Assembly: GCA_034668785.1 (NCBI GenBank)
Contig: JAXDOS010000087.1
Span: forward strand, 1-37,329
DNA from: CANKHA01 sp034668785
GTDB taxonomy: Bacteria > Pseudomonadota > Alphaproteobacteria > Rhizobiales > Xanthobacteraceae
Length of the DNA stretch: 37,329 nt
Reading direction: 5' to 3'
The position numbers were made by a program, and so were the translations under genes. Each line of letters opens with the position of its first letter. Positions within the stretch are counted from its first letter, which is position 1. Shown piece by piece: positions 24,285 through 31,841 of the stretch. Below the pieces are notes generated by a model. It had not been told where the DNA came from. It did not search any database and was given only the letters and a program-made list of their open reading frames with translations.

Positions 24285-25098
24285 CGGCGCGATCCATTTG
24301 CACGCCTTCGCGCGTCAACAAAGCATCGGCGGCAGCCTGCTCAGCTGCTTGTTTGGAACGGCCCATCCCTTCCGCGGGCGCCAGATTCGGAAGCTGCACG
24401 GCAACCCGGAATTCGGGATCGTGATGCGGTCCTGTACGTGCCACCTCGCGATAGTTCGGAGTGGGAAGACCGCGCGCTTGCGCCCATTCCTGCAAGACGG
24501 TCTTGGGATCGCGCGGCGGGCGCGATGTCGCGCGCATACGCTCGTCCCAAAGCCGCTCTATCAAGGTAGCAGCAGGCGCATAACCACCGTCCAGAAAGAC
24601 GGCGCCGACAAGCGCCTCACAGACATCGGCAAGGACCGCAGTACGCCGCCGCCCGCCCGCGTTTACCTCTGACGGGCCAAGCCTGATCGCCGCGCCGAGA
24701 TCGATGGCGCGCGCTATTTCGGTGCAAGTCTCCTGGCGCACGAGGTCGGCAAGCCGTCGCGACAACTCGCCTTCATTCGCCTTCGGAAAGGTGCGAAACA
24801 ACATAGCCGAGACGGCAAGACCGAGGACGTGATCGCCGAGGAATTCGAGCCGCTGATAGCTGCCGGCCCGGTTGCGACCGCCGGTCAGCGCCGAAATATG
24901 GGTAAGCGCGCAATCGAGCAGTGCAGGATCCCGAAAGTGATATCCGATCCGAGATTCCAACGCGGCTGCCGTCTGGCGGCGACGCTTGGATTGCGGGTTG
25001 CGTTGCGCGGGAGCAGCATCCGGACTGGGTGCCTTCAGGAGAACGGCGTCGCCCGCGGACGCGGGCGGTATCGAGCCTGCCGCTGCCTTGCGTCTCAT
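24277..25098 (-). CDS. rnc: Ribonuclease III
   Basis: RNase III cleaves double-stranded RNA, including the rRNA precursor. The 273-residue protein has the signature QRLEFLGDHVLGL (Glu85, Asp89), the second acidic cluster ADVCEALVGAVFLDGG, and a C-terminal dsRNA-binding domain from about 200 (DPKTVLQEWAQARGLPTPNY). It starts at the ATG at 25098, which overlaps the lepB stop as ATGA. The first 45 residues before LESRIGYHF form a basic extension not found in E. coli Rnc (SKRRRQ near 37-42). The frame stays open a little upstream, to 25137, inside lepB. It overlaps era by 8 bp. Confidence 0.95.
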   Translation of the reverse strand: MRRKAAAGSIPPASAGDAVLLKAPSPDAAPAQRNPQSKRRRQTAAALESRIGYHFRDPALLDCALTHISALTGGRNRAGSYQRLEFLGDHVLGLAVSAMLFRTFPKANEGELSRRLADLVRQETCTEIARAIDLGAAIRLGPSEVNAGGRRRTAVLADVCEALVGAVFLDGGYAPAATLIERLWDERMRATSRPPRDPKTVLQEWAQARGLPTPNYREVARTGPHHDPEFRVAVQLPNLAPAEGMGRSKQAAEQAAADALLTREGVQMDRAGG

Positions 25099-25853
25099 CT
25101 GACGAGCGTGAGCAACCGGCTCCAACGGAGAGCCCACGGCCAGCGCCAGATCTGCCAGACGTGCTCGCCCTCGGCGATTGAGAACCAGATAATTTGGGCG
25201 CGTCCAATCAGGTTTTGAAAGGGCACATAACCGACTTGCGGGAAGCGGCTATCTTGGGAGTTGTCGCGGTTGTCCCCCATCATGAAATAATGTCCAGGCG
25301 GGACCACATAGACCGAGGTGTTATCGGCAGTGCTATTCTCGACCAGATCGAGCGTGGTGTAGCTGACTCCATTCGGCAGCGTCTCGCGCCAGCGTTTGGT
25401 GGGTGTCGTCGTTCCGTTCTCGTCCGTATCGACGAAATCCTCAATTCGCTCGCGCTTCACGGGCTCATTGTTGATATAGAGCAAGCCGTCTTTCACCTGT
25501 ATCCGGTCACCCGGAAGACCGATCAAGCGCTTGATGTAATCGACCGATTCATCGGTGGGCACCCGGAATACGACCACGTCGCCGCGGTTGGGTTCGGAGC
25601 CGAGGATGCGGCCGGAGAACAGCCTGGGCAACGGCGGCGTCCATGGTGCCGAATAAGCGGTATAGCCGTAGGAGTATTTGGAGACGAAAACAAAATCGCC
25701 GACCAGAAGCGTTGCCTTCATGGAGCCGGAGGGAATGTTGAACGGCTGAAACAGGAAGGTACGAATTACACCCGCGATGATCGCCGCGGCAAAGAGCACG
25801 CGCATCGTTTCGGCAAAGCCGCCTTCTTTCTTTTTTGCGGTCGTCACGCTCAT
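25095..25853 (-). CDS. lepB: Signal peptidase I
   Basis: LepB removes Sec and Tat signal peptides on the periplasmic side of the inner membrane. The 252-residue protein has one membrane segment (MRVLFAAAIIAGVIRTFLF, about 17-35), the catalytic Ser44 in NIPSGSM, the general-base Lys108 in DYIKRLIGLPGD, and the box-E motif MMGDNRDNSQDSR near 195. The ATG at 25853 is chosen with GAGG 9 bases upstream; 20 further codons upstream are in frame but have no family support. A stem CCCCGC (25876-25881)/GCGGGG (25891-25896) lies in its leader. Confidence 0.95.
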   Translation of the reverse strand: MSVTTAKKKEGGFAETMRVLFAAAIIAGVIRTFLFQPFNIPSGSMKATLLVGDFVFVSKYSYGYTAYSAPWTPPLPRLFSGRILGSEPNRGDVVVFRVPTDESVDYIKRLIGLPGDRIQVKDGLLYINNEPVKRERIEDFVDTDENGTTTPTKRWRETLPNGVSYTTLDLVENSTADNTSVYVVPPGHYFMMGDNRDNSQDSRFPQVGYVPFQNLIGRAQIIWFSIAEGEHVWQIWRWPWALRWSRLLTLVR

Positions 25854-26002
25854 CGCCTTTCGTCCTCTACTCACGCCCCGCGACCTTGTAGCGGGGTAAA
25901 CCCAAGGGCGCAATCAACCGCGCCGCATGCCGGGGCAGCGGGTGATTTGCGTTGCAAGTCAATCAAATAGCAGTCCCGCCAGGCCCAATAGGCTCGACAG
26001 CG

Positions 26003-26437
26003 CTATTGGCTTGCACCCGCACCACGCGCTGTGCCGCCGTCGGCCGGAATGGCGGAAATGATAACCAAAGCCTGAGCCATCGGCCCTTCGTCTGTGAGCG
26101 TCACATCGATGCGCGCTTCAAAGCCCTCCGGCGTGATTGCTTCGAGACGTCTAAGCGCGCCGCCAGTGAGCCGTATCGTGGGGCGGCCCGACGGCAAATT
26201 GACGACTCCCATGTCCCGCCAAAACACGCCAAGCCGCAATCCAGTACCGAGCGCCTTGGCGCAGGCTTCCTTGGCGGCGAAGCGCTTCGCATAAGTATCG
26301 ATCCGATTAGCGCGGCGTTCGGCCTTCGCGCGTTCGATCTGCGTGAAGATGCGCGCGATAAAGCGCTCGCCGTGACGTTCGATCGTCTTCTCGATGCGTC
26401 GGATATCGATCAGGTCGGAACCGATGCCGAGGATCAT
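26003..26437 (-). CDS. acpS: Holo-[acyl-carrier-protein] synthase
   Basis: AcpS attaches 4'-phosphopantetheine from CoA to acyl carrier protein. The 144-residue protein has the N-terminal motif ILGIGSDLIDIRRIEKTI (metal-binding Asp8), the second motif RFAAKEACAKALGTGL (metal-binding Glu), and the mid-protein GVVNLPSGRPTIRLTGGA. The ATG overlaps the pdxJ stop as ATGA (26437-26434), so the two are coupled. About 150 bp without a gene separate it from lepB. Confidence 0.95.
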   Translation of the reverse strand: MILGIGSDLIDIRRIEKTIERHGERFIARIFTQIERAKAERRANRIDTYAKRFAAKEACAKALGTGLRLGVFWRDMGVVNLPSGRPTIRLTGGALRRLEAITPEGFEARIDVTLTDEGPMAQALVIISAIPADGGTARGAGASQ

Positions 26438-27213
26438 GACTGATTGATCCTGGCGCGCCCGCGGTTCATGGCCGCGCGCATCAGCTTCACGGCTTCTGCC
26501 AATCCATCGGAGACCGCCTCCCCGATGAGGTAATGGCCAATATTGAGCTCCACGATCTGCGGCAATGCGGCAATCGTCTCCGCGCTTGCGTAATCGAGTC
26601 CGTGTCCAGCGTGGACCTCAAGGCCTAGGCTCTTTGCCTGCTGCGCGCCCTCGCAGATGCGCCGCCACTCCAACTCGGCCACCTCATTTTGGCCTTGCAT
26701 CAGCGCTTCGCACCAAGCCCCGGTATGGATTTCAATGACGGGCGCGTGGACCCGGCTTGCGGCGTCAATCTGGCGCGGCTCCGCCGCGATGAAGAGCGAG
26801 ACGCGGATGCCTTCGTCGCCAAGTTTCGCTACCGCTGGCGCCAGCAGGTTGTGCTGTCCAGCAACGTCAAGACCGCCTTCGGTGGTGCGCTCGGTACGCT
26901 TCTCCGGCACCAAACAAACCGCGTGGGGCTGCGTCTTGACGGCGATAGCGACCATCTCGTCTGTCGCCGCCATCTCGAAATTAAGCGGTTTGGAAATTTC
27001 CGCCTTTAGCCGCGCAATGTCTTCGTCACCGATGTGACGGCGATCCTCGCGCAGATGCGCGGTGATGCTGTCGGCACCCGCGGCAATTGCAAGTTTCGCC
27101 GCACGTACAGGATCGGGATGCCGGCCCCCGCGGGCGTTGCGGATGGTGGCGACATGATCGACATTGACGCCAAGACGCAGGTGAGGAACTACCAACGACG
27201 TTACTTCCCTCAT
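26434..27213 (-). CDS. pdxJ: Pyridoxine 5'-phosphate synthase
   Basis: PdxJ condenses 1-deoxyxylulose 5-phosphate with 3-amino-2-oxopropyl phosphate to pyridoxine 5'-phosphate. The 259-residue TIM barrel begins LRLGVNVDHVATIRNARGGRHPDP, with AGADSITAHLREDRRHI, CLVPEKRTERTTEGGLDV and EVHAGHGLDY, all diagnostic. It follows rsh by 25 bp and overlaps acpS by 4 bp, so it is part of the rpoZ-rsh-pdxJ-acpS run. Confidence 0.96.
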   Translation of the reverse strand: MREVTSLVVPHLRLGVNVDHVATIRNARGGRHPDPVRAAKLAIAAGADSITAHLREDRRHIGDEDIARLKAEISKPLNFEMAATDEMVAIAVKTQPHAVCLVPEKRTERTTEGGLDVAGQHNLLAPAVAKLGDEGIRVSLFIAAEPRQIDAASRVHAPVIEIHTGAWCEALMQGQNEVAELEWRRICEGAQQAKSLGLEVHAGHGLDYASAETIAALPQIVELNIGHYLIGEAVSDGLAEAVKLMRAAMNRGRARINQS

Positions 27214-27238
27214 ATCGGATTGCTGGGCGTTCGCCGCT

Positions 27239-29569
27239 TCAGCCGTTCTCCCGCACGACCCTTGCCACCACGGCTTTCGCGCGCAACTGTGCGATGATGG
27301 CGGTGAGATGCTTGAGGTCGTAGACCTCGAGATCGATGGTGAGCTCGGTGAAATCGGGCGACCGGCGAGTCATACGAATATTGTCGATATTGCCGTCATG
27401 ATCGGCGATGATTTGCGTGATCTGGGCGAGCGTGCCTGGCTCGTTCACCGATTGCACGGCGAGACGCGCGGGGAAGCGTTGCGGCGTGGATTCCTCCATG
27501 TCCCAGCGCACGTCGAGCCAGCGTTCCGGCGTTTCCTCAAACTCAGTGAGGGCCGGCGAGTGGATCGGAAAGATCGTGATCCCCTCCCCCGGCGTCAGGA
27601 TACCAACGATCCGATCCCCCGGCACTGCGCCGCCGTTTGGCGCAAAGCGAACCGGCAGTTCGCTGTTGATCCCGCGGATGGGAATCGGTGAATCGGCGCT
27701 GCGATCGTCCGGCATCTTAAACTTCAGCCATTTCGCCCGCTTCAAGCCGAACCATCCGCTTTCGGCCTTGGGCGCCGACGGTCGCGCAGCGCGGTCTTCT
27801 TTGTAGTCGGGATACATGGCCCTGGCCACGTCGGACGCTTTCATTTCCCCGCGGCCTACGGCTGCCATCACCTCTTCAACCGAGCCGCGGGCCAGCCGTG
27901 GCAACGCGCCCTGAAGCTTTTCGTCCGCGTATTCGATCTTGGCACGCTGGAACAAGCGCTCGACGATGCGCCGTCCGAGTCCGGCATATTGCGTGCGTAC
28001 CGCGACTCGGGTCGCGCGGCGGATGGCGGCGCGCGCCTTGCCGGTACGGACAATCGATTCCCAAGCCGCCGGAGGTGCAGCCTGCGCCTTCGAGGTGATG
28101 ATCTCGACTTCGTCGCCATTATGCAGTTCCGAGGCAAGCGGCGCGATCTTGCCGTTGATCTTGCACCCGATCGCCATGTTGCCGACGTCGGTGTGCACCG
28201 CATAAGCGAAGTCGATCGGCGTTGCGGCGCGCGGCAGCGCAATCAACTTGCCTTTCGGCGAGAAGCAGAAGACTTGGTCGTGAAATAATTCGAGCTTGGT
28301 GTGCTCAAGAAATTCTTCCGGATTTGATCCTTCGGCGAGCAGCTCGATGGTCCGCCGCAGCCAGGCATAGGCGCTGGACTCGCGCGCGAGCATCTCGGTC
28401 GGGGTGCCGAAACCATCCTTGTAAAGTGCATGCGCGGCGATGCCGTATTCGGCAATGTCGTCCATCTCCCTGGTGCGGATTTGCAGCTCCACGCGCTGCT
28501 TACCAGGGCCGATTACCGTCGTGTGAATCGAGCGGTAGTCGTTCTGCTTCGGCGTCGAGATATAATCCTTGAAGCGTCCGGGAACCACCGGCCAGGTGGT
28601 ATGGACGATGCCGAGCGCCTGATAACCCTCGATCACTGTCTTCACGATGACCCGGAAGCCGTAAATATCGGAGAGCTGCTCGAAACCGACCGACTTGCGC
28701 TCCATCTTCCGCCAGATCGAATAGGCGCGCTTACGCCGCCCCAGGACCTTGGCCTTGATGCCCCGGTCGGCGAGCTTCTTGGTGAGCTGCTGCTCGATCT
28801 CGGCGATAAGATCGCTATTGCGGTCGGCAAGTGCGACGAGGCGCTCGGTAACGACGTCGTAAGCTTCCGGATTAAGTTCGCGGAACGCCAAATCTTCGAG
28901 CTCCTCGCGCATCTCATGCATACCCATGCGGGCGGCAAGGGGCGCATAGATGTCGAGCGTTTCCTCGGCGGTGCGGCGGCGCGCTTCCGGCGCCATGTGC
29001 TCCAGGGTGCGCATGTTGTGCAGCCGGTCCGCCCGCTTCACCAGCAGCACGCGCACGTCGTCCGCGATAGCGAGCAGCAGCTTGCGCAGGTTTTCCGCCT
29101 GCTTCGCCTCTTTGGTGACGAGATCGAGCTTTTTGAGCTTGGTCAGGCCCTCGACCAAGGTGCCAATGTCATGCCCGAACTTGGCATCGATTTCCGAGCG
29201 GGTCGTCTCGGTATCCTCGATGGTGTCGTGCAGGAGGGCCGCGGCGATGGTGGCGTCGTCGAGCTTCAGATCGGTCAGGATTGCCGCTACTTCGAGCGGA
29301 TGAGAAAAATAGGGATCGCCGGAAGCGCGGCGCTGTTCTCCATGCGCCTTCATCGCATAGACGTAGGCGCGGTCGAGGAGGGCCTCGTTGGTGTTCGGGT
29401 TATAACGACGGACCCGGTCGATGAGGTCGTATTGCCTCATCATCTGAGGTTTTCTAGATTTCCTTTTATTAACAGCAGCTTCTGGTGACTTATTCAAGCT
29501 CGTGTCGAGCGTCCCCAAAGGCGGAAGCCCTGTTTTCGTCAGCGGTAGATCGGTGCTCGACCGTGCCAT
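27239..29569 (-). CDS. rsh: Bifunctional (p)ppGpp synthetase/hydrolase (RSH)
   Basis: The single RSH enzyme of alphaproteobacteria makes and degrades (p)ppGpp for the stringent response. At 776 residues, the HD hydrolase domain contains YFSHPLEVAAIL and ALLHDTIED (112-119, with the His-Asp and Glu-Asp pairs). The synthetase domain has RRKRAYSIWRKMERKSVGFEQLSDIYGFRVIV. TGS (FCFSPKGKLIALPRAATPIDFAYAVHTDVG) and a C-terminal ACT domain follow. Both catalytic halves look intact. The ATG at 29569 has AGGA 7 bases upstream. A Met-Met pair at residues 43-44 (29443) is where shorter homologues begin, so the N-terminal 42 residues may not be translated in all cases. Confidence 0.95.
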   Translation of the reverse strand: MARSSTDLPLTKTGLPPLGTLDTSLNKSPEAAVNKRKSRKPQMMRQYDLIDRVRRYNPNTNEALLDRAYVYAMKAHGEQRRASGDPYFSHPLEVAAILTDLKLDDATIAAALLHDTIEDTETTRSEIDAKFGHDIGTLVEGLTKLKKLDLVTKEAKQAENLRKLLLAIADDVRVLLVKRADRLHNMRTLEHMAPEARRRTAEETLDIYAPLAARMGMHEMREELEDLAFRELNPEAYDVVTERLVALADRNSDLIAEIEQQLTKKLADRGIKAKVLGRRKRAYSIWRKMERKSVGFEQLSDIYGFRVIVKTVIEGYQALGIVHTTWPVVPGRFKDYISTPKQNDYRSIHTTVIGPGKQRVELQIRTREMDDIAEYGIAAHALYKDGFGTPTEMLARESSAYAWLRRTIELLAEGSNPEEFLEHTKLELFHDQVFCFSPKGKLIALPRAATPIDFAYAVHTDVGNMAIGCKINGKIAPLASELHNGDEVEIITSKAQAAPPAAWESIVRTGKARAAIRRATRVAVRTQYAGLGRRIVERLFQRAKIEYADEKLQGALPRLARGSVEEVMAAVGRGEMKASDVARAMYPDYKEDRAARPSAPKAESGWFGLKRAKWLKFKMPDDRSADSPIPIRGINSELPVRFAPNGGAVPGDRIVGILTPGEGITIFPIHSPALTEFEETPERWLDVRWDMEESTPQRFPARLAVQSVNEPGTLAQITQIIADHDGNIDNIRMTRRSPDFTELTIDLEVYDLKHLTAIIAQLRAKAVVARVVRENG

Positions 29570-29668
29570 ACGACATCCTGAGCCGGCGAGACCGTCCTGG
29601 CCGCGCGCCTGCTTGGACGTAGGATATCATGGCGAGCCGCTAATATCGCAAGCAAGCCGAACATGGCT

Positions 29669-29708
29669 GCGGAAAAACGAAATGGCCCGAAGGGGTGCTT
29701 CGGGCCAT
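29669..29708 (-). terminator. Intrinsic terminator after rpoZ
   Basis: On the minus strand ATGGCCCGAAG pairs with CTTCGGGCCAT (arms 29698-29708 and 29682-29692) around a 5-base loop, followed by TTCGTTTTTCC. It lies about 25 bp after the rpoZ stop and before rsh, so rsh is expected to start mainly from its own promoter in 29570-29668. Confidence 0.88.
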
Positions 29709-29733
29709 GGGAAACGTTCGGGGAGGAAGTGGC

Positions 29734-30129
29734 CTATTCTTCTTCTTCCGGCTGTTCCTCGGGGGGAGCGAGGCCTTCCAGCCCCTTGAGCAACTCCTCT
29801 TCGGTCATCCGCTCGCCGGTGACCTCGGTATCGTCGGATTCGGCGCTAGCGCCGGGGGCGGCGCCAATCAGGGGCACTGCGTCGGGCTCAGGCTCGTCCA
29901 CCTCGACATATTTCTGCAGCGAGTGGATCAGGTCTTCCCGCAGGTCCTCGGGCGAGATTGTCGTGTCGGCGATCTCGCGGAGCGCAACCACCGGATTCTT
30001 GTCGTTGTCGCGCTCTACGGTGATCTGCGCCCCGGACGAGATCATTCGTCCGCGGTGGCTCGCCAGCAGGACCAGGTCGAAGCGGTTGTCGACCTTGTCG
30101 ATGCAATCTTCAACGGTGACACGGGCCAT
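29734..30129 (-). CDS. rpoZ: RNA polymerase omega subunit
   Basis: Omega helps assemble RNA polymerase and contributes to a ppGpp site. The 131-residue protein begins with the family signature MARVTVEDCIDKVDNRFDLVLLASHRGRMISSG and NPVVALREIADTTISPEDLRE. The second half is an acidic, low-complexity tail (to EEQPEEEE), as in other Hyphomicrobiales. AAGGAG is about 9 bases upstream of the ATG. It is followed by a strong terminator and then rsh, a conserved neighbourhood. Confidence 0.95.
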   Translation of the reverse strand: MARVTVEDCIDKVDNRFDLVLLASHRGRMISSGAQITVERDNDKNPVVALREIADTTISPEDLREDLIHSLQKYVEVDEPEPDAVPLIGAAPGASAESDDTEVTGERMTEEELLKGLEGLAPPEEQPEEEE

Positions 30130-30429
30130 AAGCTCGCGCTCCTTTTATAGGTGGAACATTGCGTGAAACTTGGCGTTAGGTATCCACGTCGAGCCCAAAG
30201 CGCAAGCACGAATTTTTGTCTTGGCGTGTCGTGGGGGCTCTGTTAGGGCACCATTGGAAACTTCAGTACGGCCTCAGTCCGCCCTTATTTCACGGACCGG
30301 CCGCTACGACAGCACCACTTTTGCATGGGTGCGCCGTGGTTTCCGATAGACGATCCGACGCTTGGTCCGCCGTCGCATATGTCGGGCGGCGGTGGATTTC
30401 ATCGGTTTTGATTACGAGAAAGAGAGCTC
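30130..30429. other. Divergent promoter region between rpoZ and the NYN gene
   Basis: These 300 bases without a credible gene must hold the rpoZ promoter (minus strand) and that of the NYN gene (plus). One perfect EcfG-like promoter lies at 30153-30177 on the plus strand. An open frame at 30216-30467 overlaps the NYN start and has no family or ribosome-binding-site support. A GC-rich dyad CCGCCG...CGGCGG near 30368-30392 is the only other structure noticed. Confidence 0.5.
30153..30177 (+). promoter_or_regulatory. EcfG-type promoter in the rpoZ-NYN intergenic region
   Basis: GGAAC (30153-30157), 16 bases, then CGTT (30174-30177) is a perfect match to GGAAC-N16-CGTT. It points toward the NYN gene, whose ATG is about 250 bases downstream, giving a long leader or room for a small RNA. 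It begins only 24 bases from the rpoZ start on the other strand. Pattern match only. Confidence 0.5.
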
Positions 30430-31083
30430 ATGCCCGTCCCCACCGAGAAAATCGCTCTATTTATTGATGGCGCCAACCTCTACGCCACTGCCAAGGCCCT
30501 CGGCTTCGATATCGATTACAAAAGGCTGCTGCGGGAATTCCAGTCCCGCGGTTATCTGATGCGGGCGTTCTATTATACGGCGGTCATCGAGGATCAGGAA
30601 TATTCCTCGATCCGGCCGCTGATCGATTGGCTCGACTATAACGGCTACAGCGTCGTCACCAAGGCCACCAAGGAATTCGTCGATCAGACCGGCCGCCGCA
30701 AGGTCAAGGGCAACATGGATATCGAACTCGCCGTCGATGCCATGGAATTGGCCGGACATATTGACCAGATGGTACTATTTTCCGGCGATGGCGACTTCCG
30801 CTCGCTGGTCGAAGCCATGCAGCGCAAGGGTGTGCGCGTGGTCGTGGTCTCCACGATTTCGACACAGCCGCCCATGGTGGCCGACGAGTTGCGCCGACAG
30901 GCGGACCAGTTTGTCGACATTGTCGAGTTGCAGGGCAAGATCGGCCGCGACCCCGGCGAGCGCGTTGACCGCCCGCCCCGCGAGCCACGCGAGCCTCGGC
31001 AGCATACCCCGCAATTCCTGCAACGTAGCGCCGTTCCCCAGCGAGTTGGGGCCGAAGGCGACGACGAGGAATTTGAGGACTGA
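30430..31083 (+). CDS. NYN domain (LabA/DUF88-type) putative ribonuclease
   Basis: The 217-residue protein is a PIN-like nuclease of the NYN/LabA group. The N-terminal motif KIALFIDGANLYATAKALG carries Asp13 and Asn16. Acidic residues follow in VKGNMDIELAVDAMELA (about 93-109) and LFSGDGDFRSLVEAMQRKG (about 115-133), completing the expected metal site. The tail (about 175-217) is Arg/Pro-rich then acidic and looks disordered. GAGAG lies just upstream of the ATG. The uracil-DNA glycosylase gene follows after 5 bases, so the two are probably cotranscribed. The RNA target is unknown. Confidence 0.88.
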   Translation: MPVPTEKIALFIDGANLYATAKALGFDIDYKRLLREFQSRGYLMRAFYYTAVIEDQEYSSIRPLIDWLDYNGYSVVTKATKEFVDQTGRRKVKGNMDIELAVDAMELAGHIDQMVLFSGDGDFRSLVEAMQRKGVRVVVVSTISTQPPMVADELRRQADQFVDIVELQGKIGRDPGERVDRPPREPREPRQHTPQFLQRSAVPQRVGAEGDDEEFED

Positions 31084-31088
31084 CCTCA

Positions 31089-31841
31089 TTGCCGTCAAAA
31101 CTAGTGGCACCTGCCGCCGCTGCAGCCGAGGTGGGTGCGCCTCGCACGCCGAAAGCGAATGCGCCTGTCCCCGACACCGCTCCACGAGTCGGCGCGGGAG
31201 CAAAACATCAGCCCTCGCGAGACTGTCCGCGCTGCCCGCGCCTGGTCGCCTTCCGGGAGGTTTGGCGTATACGCGAGCCGGAATGGTTCAACGCGCCGGT
31301 TCCGTCCTTCGGTCCTATCGATGCCGAGTTGCTGATCGTCGGTCTCGCCCCCGGCCTGCAAGGCGCCAACCGGACCGGCCGGCCTTTCACCGGCGACTAT
31401 GCCGGCGACCTGCTCTACGCCACCTTGCTTCAATTCGGTTTTGCCCGCGGCAATTACGCCGCCCGGCCGGATGACGGTCTTGTGCTGGTTAACTGCCGCA
31501 TCACCAATGCTGTGCGCTGCGTGCCGCCGGAAAACAAGCCCATCGGGGCAGAGATCGCCACTTGTGGCGATTTCTTGAAGGCCGAGATCGCGGCCATGCC
31601 GAAACTTCGCGCGATCGTGGCGCTTGGGCGCATCGCCCACGACAGCGTCGTCGTGGCGCTCGAGAACAAACGCTCAGCCTTTCCCTTCGGCCACAACCGC
31701 GCCCATGCATTCGGAAACGTCGCGCTTTTCGACAGTTATCATTGCTCGCGCTACAACACCAATACCGGCGTTTTGACGCCCGAAATGTTCCGCTCCGTGT
31801 TCCAGTCGGTGCGCGCTCATTTCACCGGCGCGGGAATCTGA
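31089..31841 (+). CDS. Family 5 uracil-DNA glycosylase (UDGb type, Fe-S)
   Basis: The enzyme removes uracil (and related lesions) from DNA. Motif 1 is GLAPGLQGANRTGRPFTGD (85-103), which lacks the catalytic Asp/Asn of other families, as is normal for family 5. Motif 2 is HCSRYNTNTG (218-227). Probable 4Fe-4S ligands are Cys46, Cys49, Cys144 and Cys159. The first 40 residues are Ala/Pro-rich and not conserved in character. The start is uncertain: the TTG at 31089 gives 250 residues, and a GTG at 31104 is also possible. GAGG (31074-31077) is in the end of the NYN gene. The last 25 bp overlap the end of the convergent substrate-binding-protein gene. Confidence 0.88.
   Translation: MPSKLVAPAAAAAEVGAPRTPKANAPVPDTAPRVGAGAKHQPSRDCPRCPRLVAFREVWRIREPEWFNAPVPSFGPIDAELLIVGLAPGLQGANRTGRPFTGDYAGDLLYATLLQFGFARGNYAARPDDGLVLVNCRITNAVRCVPPENKPIGAEIATCGDFLKAEIAAMPKLRAIVALGRIAHDSVVVALENKRSAFPFGHNRAHAFGNVALFDSYHCSRYNTNTGVLTPEMFRSVFQSVRAHFTGAGI

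Noticed and set aside
28430..29488. A 352-codon open frame antisense to rsh
   Set aside because: It mirrors the rsh coding frame; its His/Arg/Val-rich translation has no family features.
30216..30467. An 83-codon open frame before the NYN gene
   Set aside because: It overlaps the NYN start in another frame, with no family features or ribosome-binding site.
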